NCBI RefSeq assembly: GCF_018304825.1
Contig: NZ_CP072648.1
Coordinates: 1,905,501-1,969,500, forward strand
Direction: 5' to 3'
Length of the DNA: 64,000 bases
Origin: Chloracidobacterium validum
Lineage (GTDB): Bacteria > Acidobacteriota > Blastocatellia > Chloracidobacteriales > Chloracidobacteriaceae
Positions 62,432 through 64,000 of the stretch are shown here, one piece after another. The notes beneath the pieces are model-generated. The model had not been told where the DNA came from and searched no databases. It was given only the letters and a program-made list of their open reading frames with translations. The translations under genes and the position numbers were made by a program. Positions within the stretch are counted from its first letter, which is position 1, and each line of letters begins with the position of its first letter.

Positions 62432-63550
62432 TTAGTTCGGCACGCGCGCAATGAACGAAGCAATGGTCGGATCAATCGAGATACCGCGGAGAGCAAGCAG
62501 GTCAATCGTGCGGCGCACACCGGCATTGTCAATGTAAGTGAAAATGCCCTGGCGCGCGTTCGGTGTCAGGACAGTGGTGGTCAACCCGGCCTGAGACCGC
62601 TGCCGAATTCCCTCAAAGGTCGCAAAAAAGAACAAATTCTTGACGCGGGGGCCACCGGGAATGCCCACCGGCCCACCAAGTGTGAAACCGAACTGGTTGC
62701 GAATGAAGTTTGGGCGAGCAATGCCGGCGGCATTGTTGAAAAAGGCGTTGGCGTTGAGGACCTTGTTCCGATGAAACCAAAAGACCTCGCCGTGAAACTC
62801 ATCCGTTCCGGCCGGAGTCACAAAGCGCACGGCCGATGAGCCGGCCACGTCGGCCGTCGCGTTCGAGGTAATGATGGTGGCTTCACCAACCCCGGCGACG
62901 GTTGGGTTATTTGGCGAAAAGTCAATCGCGTTGGCACGAATGAAGTTGTCCTGGATATTGATGCCATCCTGGGTCACGACCGTGGTCGAAGACCGTTGGC
63001 CGTTGATGACGGTGTTCGTGTTGGCCAACCGGCCGTTCACGCCGGCCTGAAGCTGAACGAGCGCCAGCGGACTCCGGGTAATCAGCGGTAGCTCTTGGGT
63101 TTGTCGCGCATTGACGGTGTTACGCACTTCGGCGTTCGTCGTCTGAAGCAAGGCCTCACCACCCGAGATGGTGACGACATCGCTTGCGCCTCCGACCTGA
63201 AGCACGGCGGCAACGCCATATTCCTGCCCAACATTCAGGTTGAGATTTTCAATGATGCTTTTGGTAAAGCCATCGGCTTCGATGGTGATGCTGTAGCTCC
63301 CGACCGGTAGTGGCGAGGTCGTGAAGACGCCGCTCTCGGTCGTCGTTCCGGTAATGGTTTGCTTTGTCCCCTCATTCGTGACAGAGACATTCGCGCCAGC
63401 TACCACCGCACCGCTTGGGTCTTTAACCGTTACAACGAAGCGTCCGTTGGTGGTTTGTCCGAATGTGCCGAGGGACATCACCAAGAGACTAAGGACCAAG
63501 GTAAAGCTAGCCGCCCAAGACGGCGGGCATACCCACTGAAGTCTGATCAT
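62432..63550 (-). CDS. Oar-like TonB receptor, N-terminal part ending at in-frame stop
   Basis: 372 residues; ATG preceded by GAAAGGAACGTCTC. A signal peptide (FTLVLSLLVMSLGTFGQ) leads into a carboxypeptidase-like regulatory domain (about 38-110, VTVKDPSGAVVAGANVSVTN) and the TonB plug (about 115-340, NGQRSSTTVVTQDGINIQDN). This architecture is typical of acidobacterial Oar-like receptors. Translation ends at TAA (62434-62432) after SFIARVPN. The frame reopens at once and continues into the barrel, so a Tyr or Gln codon probably mutated. The product as written would not form a channel. Confidence 0.88.
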   Translation of the reverse strand: MIRLQWVCPPSWAASFTLVLSLLVMSLGTFGQTTNGRFVVTVKDPSGAVVAGANVSVTNEGTKQTITGTTTESGVFTTSPLPVGSYSITIEADGFTKSIIENLNLNVGQEYGVAAVLQVGGASDVVTISGGEALLQTTNAEVRNTVNARQTQELPLITRSPLALVQLQAGVNGRLANTNTVINGQRSSTTVVTQDGINIQDNFIRANAIDFSPNNPTVAGVGEATIITSNATADVAGSSAVRFVTPAGTDEFHGEVFWFHRNKVLNANAFFNNAAGIARPNFIRNQFGFTLGGPVGIPGGPRVKNLFFFATFEGIRQRSQAGLTTTVLTPNARQGIFTYIDNAGVRRTIDLLALRGISIDPTIASFIARVPN

Positions 63551-63933
63551 GAGACGTTCCTTTCGTGAAACTTGGCTCTGAGCCAGTCAAGCTTGTATCC
63601 GTACTTGGTGTTTGAGGCTTTGAGATAGGCAAATTTGAAGCCAAATCTGATGCGCACGCCAGTCTTTTTTCAAGGATGAGCATAAAACCAGCTATTCAAA
63701 GGCCATGTTGGCTGCACATCCCCGACAGGGAAAGGAGACCGGTTCGGTCAAATCCACGGAGCGGGAAGCATTTTTTCCAGATTTTTGGATAAGTCTTTAG
63801 AAAAGACCGGATATCAGCCTCACTTTGGCGTGGCTTCCCCAGTGGTTTTTAACCAAGCGCTGACGAGCTTCATAAAAAAGCCCGCCAGCCAAGAGACTGA
63901 CGGGCAAACTGGCAACCGGTGTGGAACCGGCAA
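63551..63933. other. Intergenic region between two receptor genes
   Basis: 383 bases with no gene. It holds the 5' region of the split receptor gene and the terminator of the next one at 63880-63905. The stretch 63600-63870 is less GC-rich than the genes. No clear promoter pair is seen. Confidence 0.45.
63880..63905 (-). terminator. Terminator-like hairpin of second receptor gene
   Basis: GCCCGCCAGCC, an AAGA loop and GACTGACGGGC form a stem with two C-A mismatches; on the minus strand TTTTTT follows. It closely resembles the hairpin at 59832-59857 in stem sequence. Confidence 0.75.
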
Positions 63934-64000
63934 TCAGAAGGTGTACCGCGCCGTGAAGATCATCGAGCGGCCGCCAACATTCGTCTGTCCAAGGTTGAGG
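63934..64000 (-). CDS. Outer-membrane receptor C-terminus, gene continues beyond window
   Basis: Only the last 21 codons are present, reading LNLGQTNVGGRSMIFTARYTF and then TGA. The final Phe after alternating hydrophobic residues is the usual outer-membrane barrel ending, and the position next to an Oar-like receptor gene with a similar terminator suggests the same family. Too short for a firmer statement. Confidence 0.65.
   Translation of the reverse strand, partial: LNLGQTNVGGRSMIFTARYTF

Overview
The window looks like a chromosomal segment of an acidobacterium, most likely a Chloracidobacterium-like member of the Blastocatellia. This is inference from gene content: Oar/TonB-type receptors with a carboxypeptidase-like N-terminal domain, a futalosine-route menaquinone gene (mqnE), many secreted TPR, subtilisin and repeat proteins, GC-rich codons, and a DUF2499-DUF3593 membrane protein of a kind otherwise known from oxygenic phototrophs. 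No rRNA or other marker is present to fix the species.

Layout. 1-3349: end of a conserved hypothetical gene, mqnE, and a small gene coupled to a YgfZ-like folate-binding protein. 3449-7003: two tandem secreted collagen-like/glycine-rich proteins, duplicated together with their promoters. 7120-18476: housekeeping and membrane genes (der, queG, a TPR lipoprotein-like protein, a lone nucleoside-type ABC permease, DUF445, tRNA-Arg, DUF2499-DUF3593, an ABC ATPase, an MscS-cNMP channel, a D-amino-acid-oxidase-like enzyme). 18525-27939: two large secreted subtilases with P domains, each followed by a strong terminator. 28308-31583: fmt, DUF309, DUF486 and a TPR protein in one run.

31747-40632 is an accessory island, all on the minus strand: a HTH regulator, hsdM, hsdS, a VapB/VapC pair, a four-helix-bundle gene, hsdR and a DUF45 metallopeptidase. 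It is a type I restriction-modification operon with a toxin-antitoxin pair inside it. Several genes are interrupted: hsdM by a perfect 20-bp tandem duplication, hsdR by a one-base frameshift, and the four-helix-bundle gene by an in-frame TAA. A heptanucleotide repeat family (AGAATGG/AGAAGTG in the gene sense) sits at or inside the gene junctions of this island and was not found elsewhere in the window. Removing one copy of the 20-bp unit restores one 801-residue HsdM frame, which suggests an ON/OFF switch.

40927-59697: an AddA-like helicase-nuclease with an apparent iron-sulfur nuclease domain, an orphan 2-oxoacid dehydrogenase E1 alpha, an unusual long ThyX, a 27-bp hairpin repeat array, a four-gene signalling-type operon, a thiolase with an AtuA-like partner, a Uma2-family protein with a coding repeat, a CDF transporter, msrA, uvrA, tlyA and a STAS protein. 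59832-64000: an Oar-like receptor gene split by an in-frame TAA, and the last codons of another such receptor, each ending in a similar hairpin.

The recurrent internal stops and frameshifts could be real decay, reversible switching, or assembly errors. Raw-read support would decide this.
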